Below, in pieces: positions 54,542 to 64,000 of a stretch of 64,000 bases of DNA. The position numbers and the translations under genes are program-made. Each line of letters begins with the position of its first letter. Position 1 is the stretch's first letter. The notes under the pieces were generated by a model, which saw nothing but the letters and a program-made list of their open reading frames with translations, made no database searches and was not told where the DNA came from. The stretch covers positions 1 to 64,000 of the forward strand of contig JAULSR010000013.1 in the NCBI GenBank assembly GCA_030512295.1. Direction: 5' to 3'. Source of the stretch: Bombardia bombarda (taxonomy: Eukaryota; Ascomycota; Sordariomycetes; Sordariales; Lasiosphaeriaceae).

Positions 54542-55919
54542 TGATATGTAGAACTGGTAATTACTGAGCATTTCCGGTCAGAGATGTCGATATTTCGGCA
54601 CATCTGGTCAATTCAGCCAGCACAAAGCCGAGCATTCCCATCATGATAGCATCACCAAGACAACATAAATTGTTCAAGCTAAGGCTTCAGGTGCCTCAGA
54701 GTGCCTCAGACATTGGCATTGAAAGTCAATGCCCTCGATGCTAACCATGCGCAGACCGCCAACCCACGTCCTCGTCACCGGGGGCCACGGGCTTCATCGG
54801 GGGCCCACGTCGTCGACAGCCTCCTGTCTCGTGGCATCCGCGTGCGGAGTCGGTGGTGGATTTGGTCAGGCAGATCGAGGAGATGGACAAGAAGATGGAG
54901 AAATAGAATCTCCATCTCTCCTCTCTTGGGGTCCAAAAGTCTGGCACCCGCCCGACACGGTGTGCTGGGTTGGCGACACGCCACAGAGCAATTTGTCCAG
55001 GTACCCAGGGGAATTTTCTGTTACCAGGGCATGTTTGGAAAACTTCCTGCCAAGGGCCCGCATAATCCCTGCACTAGCAAACCATGGTCAGAAGGAGGAG
55101 GGGCACACTTGACGAGCTGCTACAAAAACAATGTAGATCTCCCAGGTTTTAACTTTTGCAGGAACGGCCCGACGTCCCTTGTCCTACTGTCCTGGCTGGT
55201 AACAACGGTGTTCATCTCCCGCCCGTCCGTCGGGACTGCAGATCACCTGGGAGCATAGGACTGACACGGGTGCTGTGACTGTCACAAGCAATTCATTCGG
55301 TGTCAAATTTTTGTATTTTTTAAGTACCAGTCTTTCGCTAAATTTTGTTGTAACCCGCTCCCAGCCAAGTCCTCTGAGCAACACCCAGTCCTGTCCAATA
55401 TGTGTTGGAAACCCTGTAAGAAAATAAGTAGTTATAATTCTACATGAGAATGTCCGCCGCGTGTATTTACACTTTACAAGTCTTGTGAAGAGTTCAATCT
55501 CTCTATACATGTCCGAAAAGAAACCCCCAATGTGAGATAAAAAATGAGCCAAATAAAAAGAAGGCTCCAGCTTCCCGTTGGAAATGGATATAAATGTATA
55601 TAAAAGGAAATGACGGAAGCAGACCCAGTCTTACTCTTTCCTCCCCATCCACAATCTCGGTCCAGCCATACAAATTCCAGCCAGCTAGTAGATCATCCCG
55701 TGAAAATGAAACCGTGATAGGTAATGTGTGAAAAATATGAACAATCATGTACATGAATGAAGCTTAATAAAGAAACGTGATCTTCTGCTATCGCTGGCTC
55801 GCTTCTTCAGGAGCGTCGTGGTTGTTGTCAATGTCAACGTGCTGGAGGCTTGCTTGCTCACTGCATTCCCTTGACGCAGCTTTGCATGCTTTTGGGGCAG
55901 ACAGCACGAGTGACATATG
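54542..55919. other. Intergenic region, no clear gene
   Basis: About 1.4 kb. ORFs of up to 185 codons (54701-55258) show no recognisable domain. The stretch around 55260-55790 is AT-rich and looks like 3' flanking DNA. Confidence 0.4.
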
Positions 55920-56075
55920 CTAGACTTGCCCCCTGAGCTCCTTGCAGCGGGGATGGCTGCAGGTGCCGCAGTACAGGGTGCTCTTGCCGCAGGCCACTAC
56001 CCTGTCGCATCCACATGTCGTCGACTGCGAGATGAGGGTTGTGAAGCAGGCGTAGCTGATCCTGGTGCCACACAT
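55920..56075 (-). CDS. Small Cys-rich protein, tentative
   Basis: From the ATG at 56075 the minus strand encodes 51 residues beginning MCGTRISYAC and containing CGCDRVVAC, YCGTC and SHPRC, eight Cys in CxC/CxxC spacing. It starts Met-Cys like the small protein at 49748 but has no obvious sequence similarity to it. The pattern suggests a zinc-binding fold. The frame is open upstream to 56162 with a Pro-rich extension that I consider leader sequence. Short length makes this uncertain. Confidence 0.42.
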   Translation of the reverse strand: MCGTRISYACFTTLISQSTTCGCDRVVACGKSTLYCGTCSHPRCKELRGQV

Positions 56076-59000
56076 GTTGACGTGTATAAGTGTCAAACGG
56101 CCTGCGTAGGTGGTGGGCGTAGGTGGTGGCGGTGGTGGTGGACGGGTGATGTGCAGTAGCACAGCAGAAGAGATGGAGTGGGTGAGGGAGTGTGTATGTG
56201 TGGGCGCTGTCGATCAGTGTTAGCCAGGCTCATCTCGATCGTCACTCCCGACGTGTATCAAGGACGCATTCGTACCTGGGTAGCAGGGATGCAAAGCAGA
56301 ACAAAAACAAGGCAAAAAGTGGCTTTAGGTTGACAAGTTTCGCGGGTGGTGGTATTGGTGGTGGTGGTGGTGGTGGCAAAAGACAAGTAAGGTTAAGATA
56401 TGGGCGAGATCCAATGTTCCTGGGTTGGGTTTCGTCGTGTGGGAAGAGAGGACAGCTTGGCGGGGCGGGAACTTGTTGGCAACAAGGTTTCTTGTCTCCG
56501 CAGTCAACAAACTTTATCCTTCTTCACTCGGACCAGACGATGTGGGTTCGGTCTCTAAAAGGAGGGGGCTTGAAGCTATCACATGGGCTGGGCGGAGGTT
56601 GCTGAAGAGTAGTGGGTAGGAGTGGTCGAGGAGCTGAGGGTCTGAGACGCGTCCAGCTAGTACTGCTGCATGTTGGATGGAAATATGCCCGTGTTCTTTT
56701 TTTGGATCTTCTTCATCTTCAAGCCCAATTGGTCCTGCGCAGCTGTTTGCGAAGAAAGAAGGGAAGGCAGGTGGAAAGAGCTGTTGAGAGAGAGCTCTTT
56801 GCATCATGAAATTTCTTGGGTGTCCAACCCGCTCCTTCCTCGCCTGCAGCAAGCTGCACCCTGATAGAGTGATGCGGTGTCAGTCCGACATGGAACTGGG
56901 CCGAAAATGGGAAAGCACGATGATGAAATGCACTTGGCACCCCCCTGCCTTCACCATTAGGGGTCGCTGTCAGACGCACAAGACCACCCTACGTCATTCG
57001 GCAGTAGCTGGGGCTAGCTGGGGGCCTAGACTTTTTACCGAATGAGAGGGAGCGGCCCCGCCCGGCACCCGATCACATCACTTTGTGGCCTGCCCTGATT
57101 GGCCGTCGTTGGTACATGGCCATCTCCACCGCTGTCCAAGCTTTTGCTGCATTTGCATGGCCCCCGTTTTGCTGTTTGCTGCTTTGCTGCTGCAGAAGCT
57201 CCTCGAAAGCTGTGAAAAATAGAAACGGCGGTGGGTGGTGGTGGGTGGGTGACATGAACAGGTTGGACCGTGCAGGGTCGCGTCAAAAGGCGCAGTGCTT
57301 GCTTGGTTGCAGCACTGGCCACTTGGGCAGCACTGGCCACTTGGGCACCCACAGGCACCCGACTGCACTGCAGTCTGAAGAGGCGCAGCACAACACAACA
57401 GCAGAGCAGAGACACTAAAACGAGTCGACACCAACTCCTAACGACTGTCAAATTGAGGCTAACATATATTGCGGCAGGAACGCAGCCGATCGTGTTATTG
57501 GGTGCAGATTAACCTTTATGCTGCATCTTAGCTGAAACAGCTGAAGCCGCGAAACAGGATTTGATCAGATAACCTCACATTGCCCAGTCCAAATCCGGAA
57601 GCATGTGGTTTCCATTCTGGGCGAGAAAACTGCCGGTATATTGTTCTAAAGATTGAATGTGTTTTGATGCTCGCTTTCTGAAAGGAGTCGTGTCTACAGA
57701 CGCTGCAACGCTTCAGGCCATGCATGTCAACACCACCCGCTCCTGATTAGCCCCAAAAAGGAGCATTCAGGTTCGTCTGATCTATAATTCTACGGCACTA
57801 ATCGCAAACACCATAGCGGTTGGATACGGAAAGTAATGACCACAGCTGGGTACCTACAGCATGGAGCAACTGCGTTTTGACATGGCTCGCACCTTCCGCC
57901 GTCTGCTGTCTCCTACCGCAAATACAGCAAAGTACCGTCAACGGACCCGCTGTTAGTGGAGTTTATTTTCTTCACGTTAGATTTCGGGGGGGCCCCTCGT
58001 CTGATAACAGATCTGCTGCCGCGGGTGCAATGAGGTACAACCGTTGCCAGACTTATTGCTCCGTCCTGATACTTCGTACCTTTGACGTCCGGCACTGCCC
58101 TGTATTCCCGCAGTCCGCTCCCTGGTCCAAATCCATACCCTTGAAAGACCCTGATGGCCGTCCTCTTCTGCCGACGTGCCGTCCGCCCACAGCACTAATG
58201 CACCCCAATGCCTGCCTGCATTTCCATCTGCTGCCCTTGTCGCATTTGGGCGCAATTACCATCAGCTTAAACGGCATTCTTCTGCCCTAGCTCTCAAAAC
58301 AGGGAAAATCCGGTTTTTTGATCGCTACAAGGGGATAGTGAGGCTGAGAGATGAAACAGCCGAGCAATGTGTGAACACTACGTGCTGTTGTTGCATAACG
58401 CACCTGCATAAGTAGGCATGTAGTCAGATAATTTGTGGTTATTTTTATCGCTGTCGAATGCTGCACATCGTCTTTATGTCTAGTGAGAATTTATTACACC
58501 AATGCTGCGAAGTTCAATTGCCTCGGCTTGCATTTGTGGGAGAGCCGAACGGAGTGAGGGGAATCTGAAATCCGAACAGCAAGAAAAAGAGGGAGGAGGG
58601 AGATAAAACCGGTGAAAGCCGGCGAGCACGGGCGATCCCAAATATCACAACGACAACAACCCTTGATTTTGAATGGGAAGTGGTAGGAGTAAGTAGGGAA
58701 GTTAAGATACCCACCTATCTACGGATGTCTCAGATGATTACCAGAGCGGGTGGATGGTTAGAGAGTTGTTCTTTCCCGTCATAATTATATCCACTTGCTT
58801 CAAAAGGTACTCATGGTGGTAATCTTACCACTACTGCTGATTCACCAGATTATTCACCCTGGATATCTACGCTTTCGTGGATTGTCGTGCTGCTTATTGC
58901 TAGGTATGTCATCGTTAATAAAACGACAAGTTGGTGCAACTAATAAAAAACATCCATTCACTTGCACCTGCCTCACTTGCACCTGTCTTGCTCGCACCTG

Positions 59001-59140
59001 CCACGCGTGCACTTGTCCAACCGCGGCGTGTAATGGAATTTCTGTCCTCGAAGCTGCTAACTCTATTCTTCTTCACTTTCAACACAACAGCCCGGAAAAG
59101 CGTCGCCTCACGTTGCAGATAACCGCAAAACAGCTTCACA
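56076..59140. other. Long gene-poor region
   Basis: About 3 kb. It contains a GGTGGT array near 56345-56375 and a duplicated cactggccacttgggcac segment (about 57310-57347). A minus-strand ORF (57434-57078) contains a hydrophobic start and a Cys-rich CPSGQCC repeat that arises from that duplication. There is also a CACCTGCC/TTGCACCTG direct-repeat array (58965-59015). No ORF is convincing enough to call. Confidence 0.45.
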
Positions 59141-60355
59141 ATGGCGGTCGGCCTCCAGCGGATGCCACAGGAAGTGCTAGACGAGATTACCAGCTACCTA
59201 GTCCCTTCAACCCCTCAGCTGGGCACATGGTCACAACGCGTTATCGATGAGTGGCCTGGCACAAATACAAAACCTTACCCCAATCCCTACGAGATTCCCG
59301 AGCACGAAGGCCTGCGCCGCGTATACAACGACGGCGCTCGTCTCGATCACAATTCAAGTTGGGAAGTGTACGAGGTCCTCGATTTTGTTCTCCATGAATA
59401 CGTTGATTTCTGGCGCGATTCTGGCAAGATCCCGTTATCCTGCCTGTTGAAGCTCCAATACCAATCACAACGCTATAATACCAATTGCGTATTAGCTCCA
59501 TTGATGAGTATTATGCACCTGCTGCCACAACTCAGGGAAATCGAAGCCCTTGAAGATAGCAGAGCTTGGGTGGAACTTGCCACACCTTGTGCTTTAGAAA
59601 GTCTATCGATATATGCAGCCTACGATCCACTACCATCTCTACAGTCTGCGTGTACCAAATTTTCACCCTTATGCTCGCTCACTTTAGCTCTCGAGTCAGG
59701 AAGAGACGTCAGCCTTCTTCACGCAATGTCTCCTCTCAAGCTGACATTAAAGTCGTTAGACTTACGTTGGTTTGAAGATCAGGATCCGTGGTTCGAAGAC
59801 CTTGATAATCATCCTTTCAGCTTAAGAGACTTCACAGCTCTAGAAAGAATCACAATCCCCCTCAGTTAGCTTTTTAGCCATGTTCAACTATGGGTCGACA
59901 ATGTCCTCGGGAACTTGAACTCCTCAACGGCCGGTCGGATATCTCGGCTTCTTCCTCCATCCCTGGTCGAACTTAATCCAGCGCAGAGGTGGGTGGTTGA
60001 ACATAGATTCTCTATTAATCCTAGGAAATCATCATTTCTAAATCGATACTGCGCCGCGCTGGAAGTCGGTATTCTGGAAGATCTATTTGGAAGCTGTGGC
60101 GACAAGACGACATTCGCTGATATGAGAATCATAAGACTGGCTCGTGCACACAGTATGGTGTGTCGTGGAGTTACTGACGGCGTTTTGCTGTCAGAGGCAC
60201 AAGTAAGGGGGTTAATGACGAGGAGGAAGCCACAGCTAGAGAGCGTAGGCTTGGAGCTTCAGTACTCAAATCCGTATGCTGAATGTGGCAGCAAGCTTTG
60301 CACATGTTGCTCAGAGTCAACTTTTGCGGCTCTCGTACGCTCGTGCGAGCTTTGA
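59141..60355 (+). pseudogene. F-box-like protein gene with in-frame TAG
   Basis: The ATG at 59141 (TTCACAATGG context) opens a frame that runs 405 codons to the TGA-type end at 60355, broken only by one TAG at 59867-59869 (codon 243). The N-terminus LQRMPQEVLDEITSYLVP is an F-box, the Skp1-binding element of SCF ubiquitin ligases. Downstream Leu-rich strands (LTLKSLDLRWFEDQDPW) resemble the substrate-recognition part of fungal F-box proteins. After the TAG the same frame continues with equally good coding (HVQLWVDNVL; RISRLLPPSLVELNPAQRWV). A 13-bp GTTAGCTTTTTAG straddles the stop but is too short to be an intron. The stop could be CAG changed to TAG. Confidence 0.6.
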
Positions 60356-61360
60356 TTTAAGCAGGGTACGTATCTGCGCATAAGATATCGCTAACTACCT
60401 TATCTGGACCACCACTTTCATCTGCCGCAGCGGCGGCGACGATCCAGACGGCATCGACAACGATGACGACTTCTTCAACGACATGATTGCCCCGTGCTAC
60501 TCCCCCAAAAACACGCCACATGCCCACAGCCACAACCACCATTCAGCAAGCACAACCCTGCCCTCCATCCAGGACACGGCATGATTCACGCCAAAAGAAT
60601 GGTAGAATGGAGCGTGAGATTCATTCGGAATCGTCCCACGGCCCCGCTTATCGTGGACTTAGATAGTAATGGCATGTTCAACTATTGTAATTGTTTGATG
60701 AGTCTCGCTGAAACGTTGTAATGCCAATACTTGTGTAATAATAGGAAGTAAATGGTATAATGCGATTTATATTCACATTTCAACAGGAAGAAAAAAATCA
60801 CCGTACTAGGACTAATGACAAGCAGGAAGTGACATAGTGTGAAAGCCTTCCATGCGGCCTTGTACCCACCCACTTCTCTACGAAAAAGAAACGCAATGCG
60901 TGGGACATAGAGCACTCGCCCCAACACATCCTAAATCAGCCCTATGCCTGGTCGAAAACAAAGAACAGTGCCATATACCATCAATTGGTGAGTTGGCCGA
61001 GTGAAGTTGAGTATATGTAGTGTTTATATTCAAGCTAAACTGCATGAAACAACCGTTAACTCATATCAGGGAGCAAGATAAGGGGTTCATGTGGGCGGGG
61101 ATACAATACAAGATTCATAAACTCAATGCATAGAATCCTATTCGTACAGGTAAGTAGTAGGTATCTTCTACGGTATCAAAACAACAGAACTGCACCTAAC
61201 CTATCTTAAGCCTTCTACTTATTTGATACAATTTTCAAAACAATATCTCCCAGCTTTCATACACCCCACACCAACGCCCCTCCCACACAGAAAAACACCA
61301 TAAACAGCGTTGACCAACAAAGTACCAACATAAACCACCGCTACCCTACAAACAGAGAGA
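60356..61360. other. Convergent 3' intergenic region
   Basis: About 1 kb between the F-box-like and uve1 genes. It includes an AT-rich part (60720-60800) and a possible non-functional coding-like fragment near 60400-60560. No gene called. Confidence 0.4.
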
Positions 61361-63490
61361 TCAAAACGGTATCGCATCATCATCATCATCCATCACCACC
61401 TTACCCTTCTTGACCTCCCTCTTCCTCGGCTTCAACCACTCCTCCATCCCCAGCGGCCAATACACTCTATTATCAGGCCCACCCATGGCAAAATCCTCCT
61501 CGCTAACCTCCTTCCCCTTCGAATCCACCTCCCCCGGCTGCTCGTCGTCCTTCAGCTTTATACTATCACCACCCTCGTCCGCCTGCGTGGCCACCTCATC
61601 CCCAGCTACAGTAGACACCCCCTTCTTCTTTTTCCCAACCAGCCCACCAACCTTCTTCTTATTCTTCTGCTGCACCTTCGCCACCGCCCGATTCTCATCC
61701 TCCCTCTCATACGGCACCACATCGTTGATCCTCTCAAACCCCGGCAGCTTAAACGTGCGCATCAGCTCAAACACAGCCTGCTCCTTATCCTTGGCCTCGA
61801 TCATCAGATCCATAGTGGGCGGGCACGGCGGCAGCGTCGCCACCCTCGGGCTGTGCTTCCTCCTATCCCTTGGCGTCACCGCGCCCGCGCACGGTTCGCT
61901 ATAGTGCATCTTCTGCGTGATGCCCTTGCGCGTCCACGTAGCGGCGATGCGGTTCATGATCTCGGGCTGGCTGATGTCCAAGGTTCCCTCGCGGCACTGG
62001 CTGGCGTCAAAGATGATGTTGTGGTGGTGGTAGTCGAGCACGAGCGGGATGTTGAGCTCCTCGCAGATGGGCAGCAGGTCGTGCACGCTCCAGGCAACGT
62101 CGTCGTTTTCGAGCACGAGGCGCGCCTTGATGCTGGCGGGGAGCTTGACGTAGTTGTCGCGGAAGCGGTCGAGGGTGGCGGGTTTGTCGCCGTAGGTGCC
62201 GCCCATGTGGAGGATCACGACGGCGTCGCGGTTCTGCTGGTCGGGGAGCCGCAGCAGGGAGAGCAGCTCATCGTGGTACTCTAGGTCGCGGATGGCGGCG
62301 GTGACGACCTCTTTTCGGGGGGAGGCGATCTGGGTAAACTATTGAAGGGTGAGTCAGCTCAGCACTGCGCTTTAGGAAAGGAAGCGGAGCGGTATGCGCA
62401 CCTGGCCCGGATGTGTGGTCAACCGATGACCGAATTCGGCTGCGACCTTGCCCGCCTCGGCGAGCACCTCGCTCGCAAAGGGGGCAAGCTTGTACCCGTG
62501 CTCTTGATGGCTGGCAAAGGGAAACATCTCGGAACTGAGGCGGAACAGCTTGATGCCATATTTGTCGTTCCAGCGCAACATCTTGACAATGTCGCGAGCA
62601 TTTGCCAGACCTAGCTCCTGCACAAACTGTTGCCCTAGCTCCTTTAGGGGGTCCTTTGCCTTATCTGGCCGATTTTTTGTGTGGTGTTCTGGTTGCGACG
62701 GGTCTTGCAACGGGTAGCGATGGTCGATAATCGAGGCCATGCGGCAGGTTCGAGAGCTGAATACCGGCGGCTTGGCTGTGCGCAGGTAGGTGTTGAGACA
62801 TGCCTGGCGCGTGTTAGAATGACCTGCCCTGAATCACCGATCACACGGTCAAGAGGAAGCTCTAACATAACCTAGGCGACCTTTCCAAGGCAATGGAAGA
62901 TAGTTGCTGTTGACTGGTGGGGCTCGCGCAGCTCCTCGCTCGGGGAGGTCAGGCAGTTCTTCGGGGACGACAATTCCAGCCGTCTCGAGGTCCTTGCCCG
63001 CTCCGGCGTCGATGTCCAACCCTTCCGTGTGCTTGTTTAGTGTTCGTAGGTTGCCCTTTTCTAGTGGGCCGGCGATCTTGGAGCCCGAGTTTCTGGTCGG
63101 GCGTGGGTTGAAGGGATTCAGCTTGTGTAGGTCGGGCGGGACTACAAACTCGCTCTCTTCGATCTTCTGCTTCTGTCTTTTGGTCGCCGTTTTGAGACGG
63201 CGCTCCATCCTCGCCAGACCTTCAATGGCGGATTGGACACCTTCCTTGGCAGATTCCCTTCGCTTCTTCATTTCCTCGTCCCCTACCTCCTCGTCCCCCT
63301 CGGGGTTGAGTCCCAGTATTTTTTCCTGTATCTCGCGTGTCTTTTCTTCCTCTTCCTCATAGCTCTTGTGGGTGAGGCGGCGACTGGAGCGTCGCAGCTT
63401 TACTTCGGGCCGTGTGGGGGCAGTTGTTTCATCGGGGTGTGCTTCTTCTCTGCTGTTGGGCGTGCTGGACGCCTTGCGCTTGGGAGGCAT
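61361..63490 (-). CDS. uve1: UV-damage endonuclease (UVDE)
   Basis: Three exons, 63490-62867, 62803-62402 and 62338-61361, all joined in phase 0 across two 63-bp introns, give 667 residues (715 if translation starts at 63634). The N-terminal third is disordered, charged and nuclear-looking (MPPKRKASS; RRSSRRLTHKS). From about residue 200 (PWKGRLGYACLNTYLRTAKP) comes the UvdE TIM-barrel with metal-ligand motifs in order: EMFPFASH, THPGQ, ILHMGG, LENDD, LDYHHH, MHYSEP, IEAKDKEQ. UVDE nicks DNA 5' to UV photoproducts and other lesions to start an alternative excision-repair route, as known for fission yeast Uve1 and Neurospora MUS-18. The C-terminus has a Lys-rich patch and an acidic poly-Asp end. 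Confidence 0.95.
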
Positions 63491-64000
63491 GATGACGGTG
63501 GTTGGCGATGCTGTGGACGTGGTAAAGGAGCGATGCGAATCACGACGACTGTGAACAGGACAGTCCCTTAGACAAAATCGGGCGACACGCGCGGTGACAG
63601 GTCTTTTAATGAAATGGGCGAAAGTGAGACACATGCGGGCCTAAAGGATGCATTGCAGACGAGATGGTGGTGGCAGTGGTAGTAGGAGGGCGGGAGGGCG
63701 GGAGGGCGGGAGGGGGAGAGCATGTATTGTAGTGTATGTAGCGATGACCATCTGGCTGTGATGATGCATGTTCCTTGTTGACGCCGTCTGTAGAAAGAGC
63801 GAGGAATTGATCGGCGCATAGGGGAGGCCGGGAGGGCGGACGCGACTCACAGGGCGGCGGCGTCATGCAGTCGATCCAAAAAGCGCTGGGTCGAGGCGGC
63901 TTCTCGCGACATGCTGCTAACAATGCGACTAGCTATTTGGCTGCCGCATCTGTTAGTGCACCAAGTGCCATCAGGGCTGCGTCATGGGCTTTCAGCTCCC
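63491..64000 (-). other. uve1 upstream region with candidate first exon
   Basis: The uve1 frame is open from an upstream ATG at 63634 (stop TAG two codons before it). Further upstream, minus-strand 63912-63851 reads MSREAASTQRFLDRLHDAAA followed by a GTGAGT donor, which looks like a genuine first exon of an unidentified gene or upstream ORF. Its only nearby in-frame continuation (from the CTACAG acceptor) is low-complexity. Four GGGCGGGA units at 63688-63715 form a G-rich repeat. Confidence 0.35.

Overview
The window comes from a filamentous ascomycete (Pezizomycotina, most likely a Sordariomycete). Genes carry one to three short GT..AG introns (about 50-120 bp) with CTAAC/CTGAC-like branch sites. 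Intergenic regions are long and rich in microsatellites. Products include a GH6 cellobiohydrolase with a fungal CBM1, an Opi1 regulator, a UVDE-type endonuclease and an octopine-dehydrogenase-like enzyme. Intron coordinates were derived by hand from splice signals and frame continuity.

Bases 1 to about 8200 are extremely AT-rich, stop-saturated and without genes. Two similar segments of about 0.4 kb (about 4645-5055 and 7558-7992) differ almost only by C/T and G/A changes. This is the signature of repeat-induced point mutation (RIP), so the block looks like a decayed transposon compartment. A transition zone with inverted repeats (8200-9100) leads into normal gene-bearing DNA.

From 9.1 to 28.3 kb lie: a C2H2-like hypothetical protein (+), a bestrophin-family anion channel (-), an allantoate/nicotinate-type MFS permease (-), a ThuA-like protein (+), GH6 cellobiohydrolase (-), an HKD phospholipase-D-like protein (-), a 1281-residue Gln/Pro-rich disordered protein (+) and an HSL-type alpha/beta hydrolase (+). 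From 28.8 to 37.3 kb coding density is low: a small hypothetical gene, a secreted CBM1 protein with no catalytic domain, and an intron-containing tRNA-Glu. From 37.3 to 52 kb lie: a His-rich-N-terminus hypothetical protein (+), the AP-1 clathrin adaptor mu subunit (-), Opi1 (+), tRNA-Gly (-), a broken HAD hydrolase (-), two small hypothetical genes (+) and a multi-pass membrane protein (-). From 53 to 64 kb lie: an octopine-dehydrogenase-like gene with a 1-base frameshift, a small Cys-rich ORF, an F-box-like gene interrupted by one TAG, and the UV-damage endonuclease gene, which has a possible alternative mitochondrial start.

The genes look like ordinary core and accessory genome with no shared pathway; I found no secondary-metabolite cluster and no convincing new multi-gene system. 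The most informative features are the RIP compartment with its differentially mutated repeat pair, three genes broken by small lesions (frameshifts or a nonsense codon), the orphan CBM1 protein, the possible dual start of uve1, and repeat tracts lying in coding sequence or introns.
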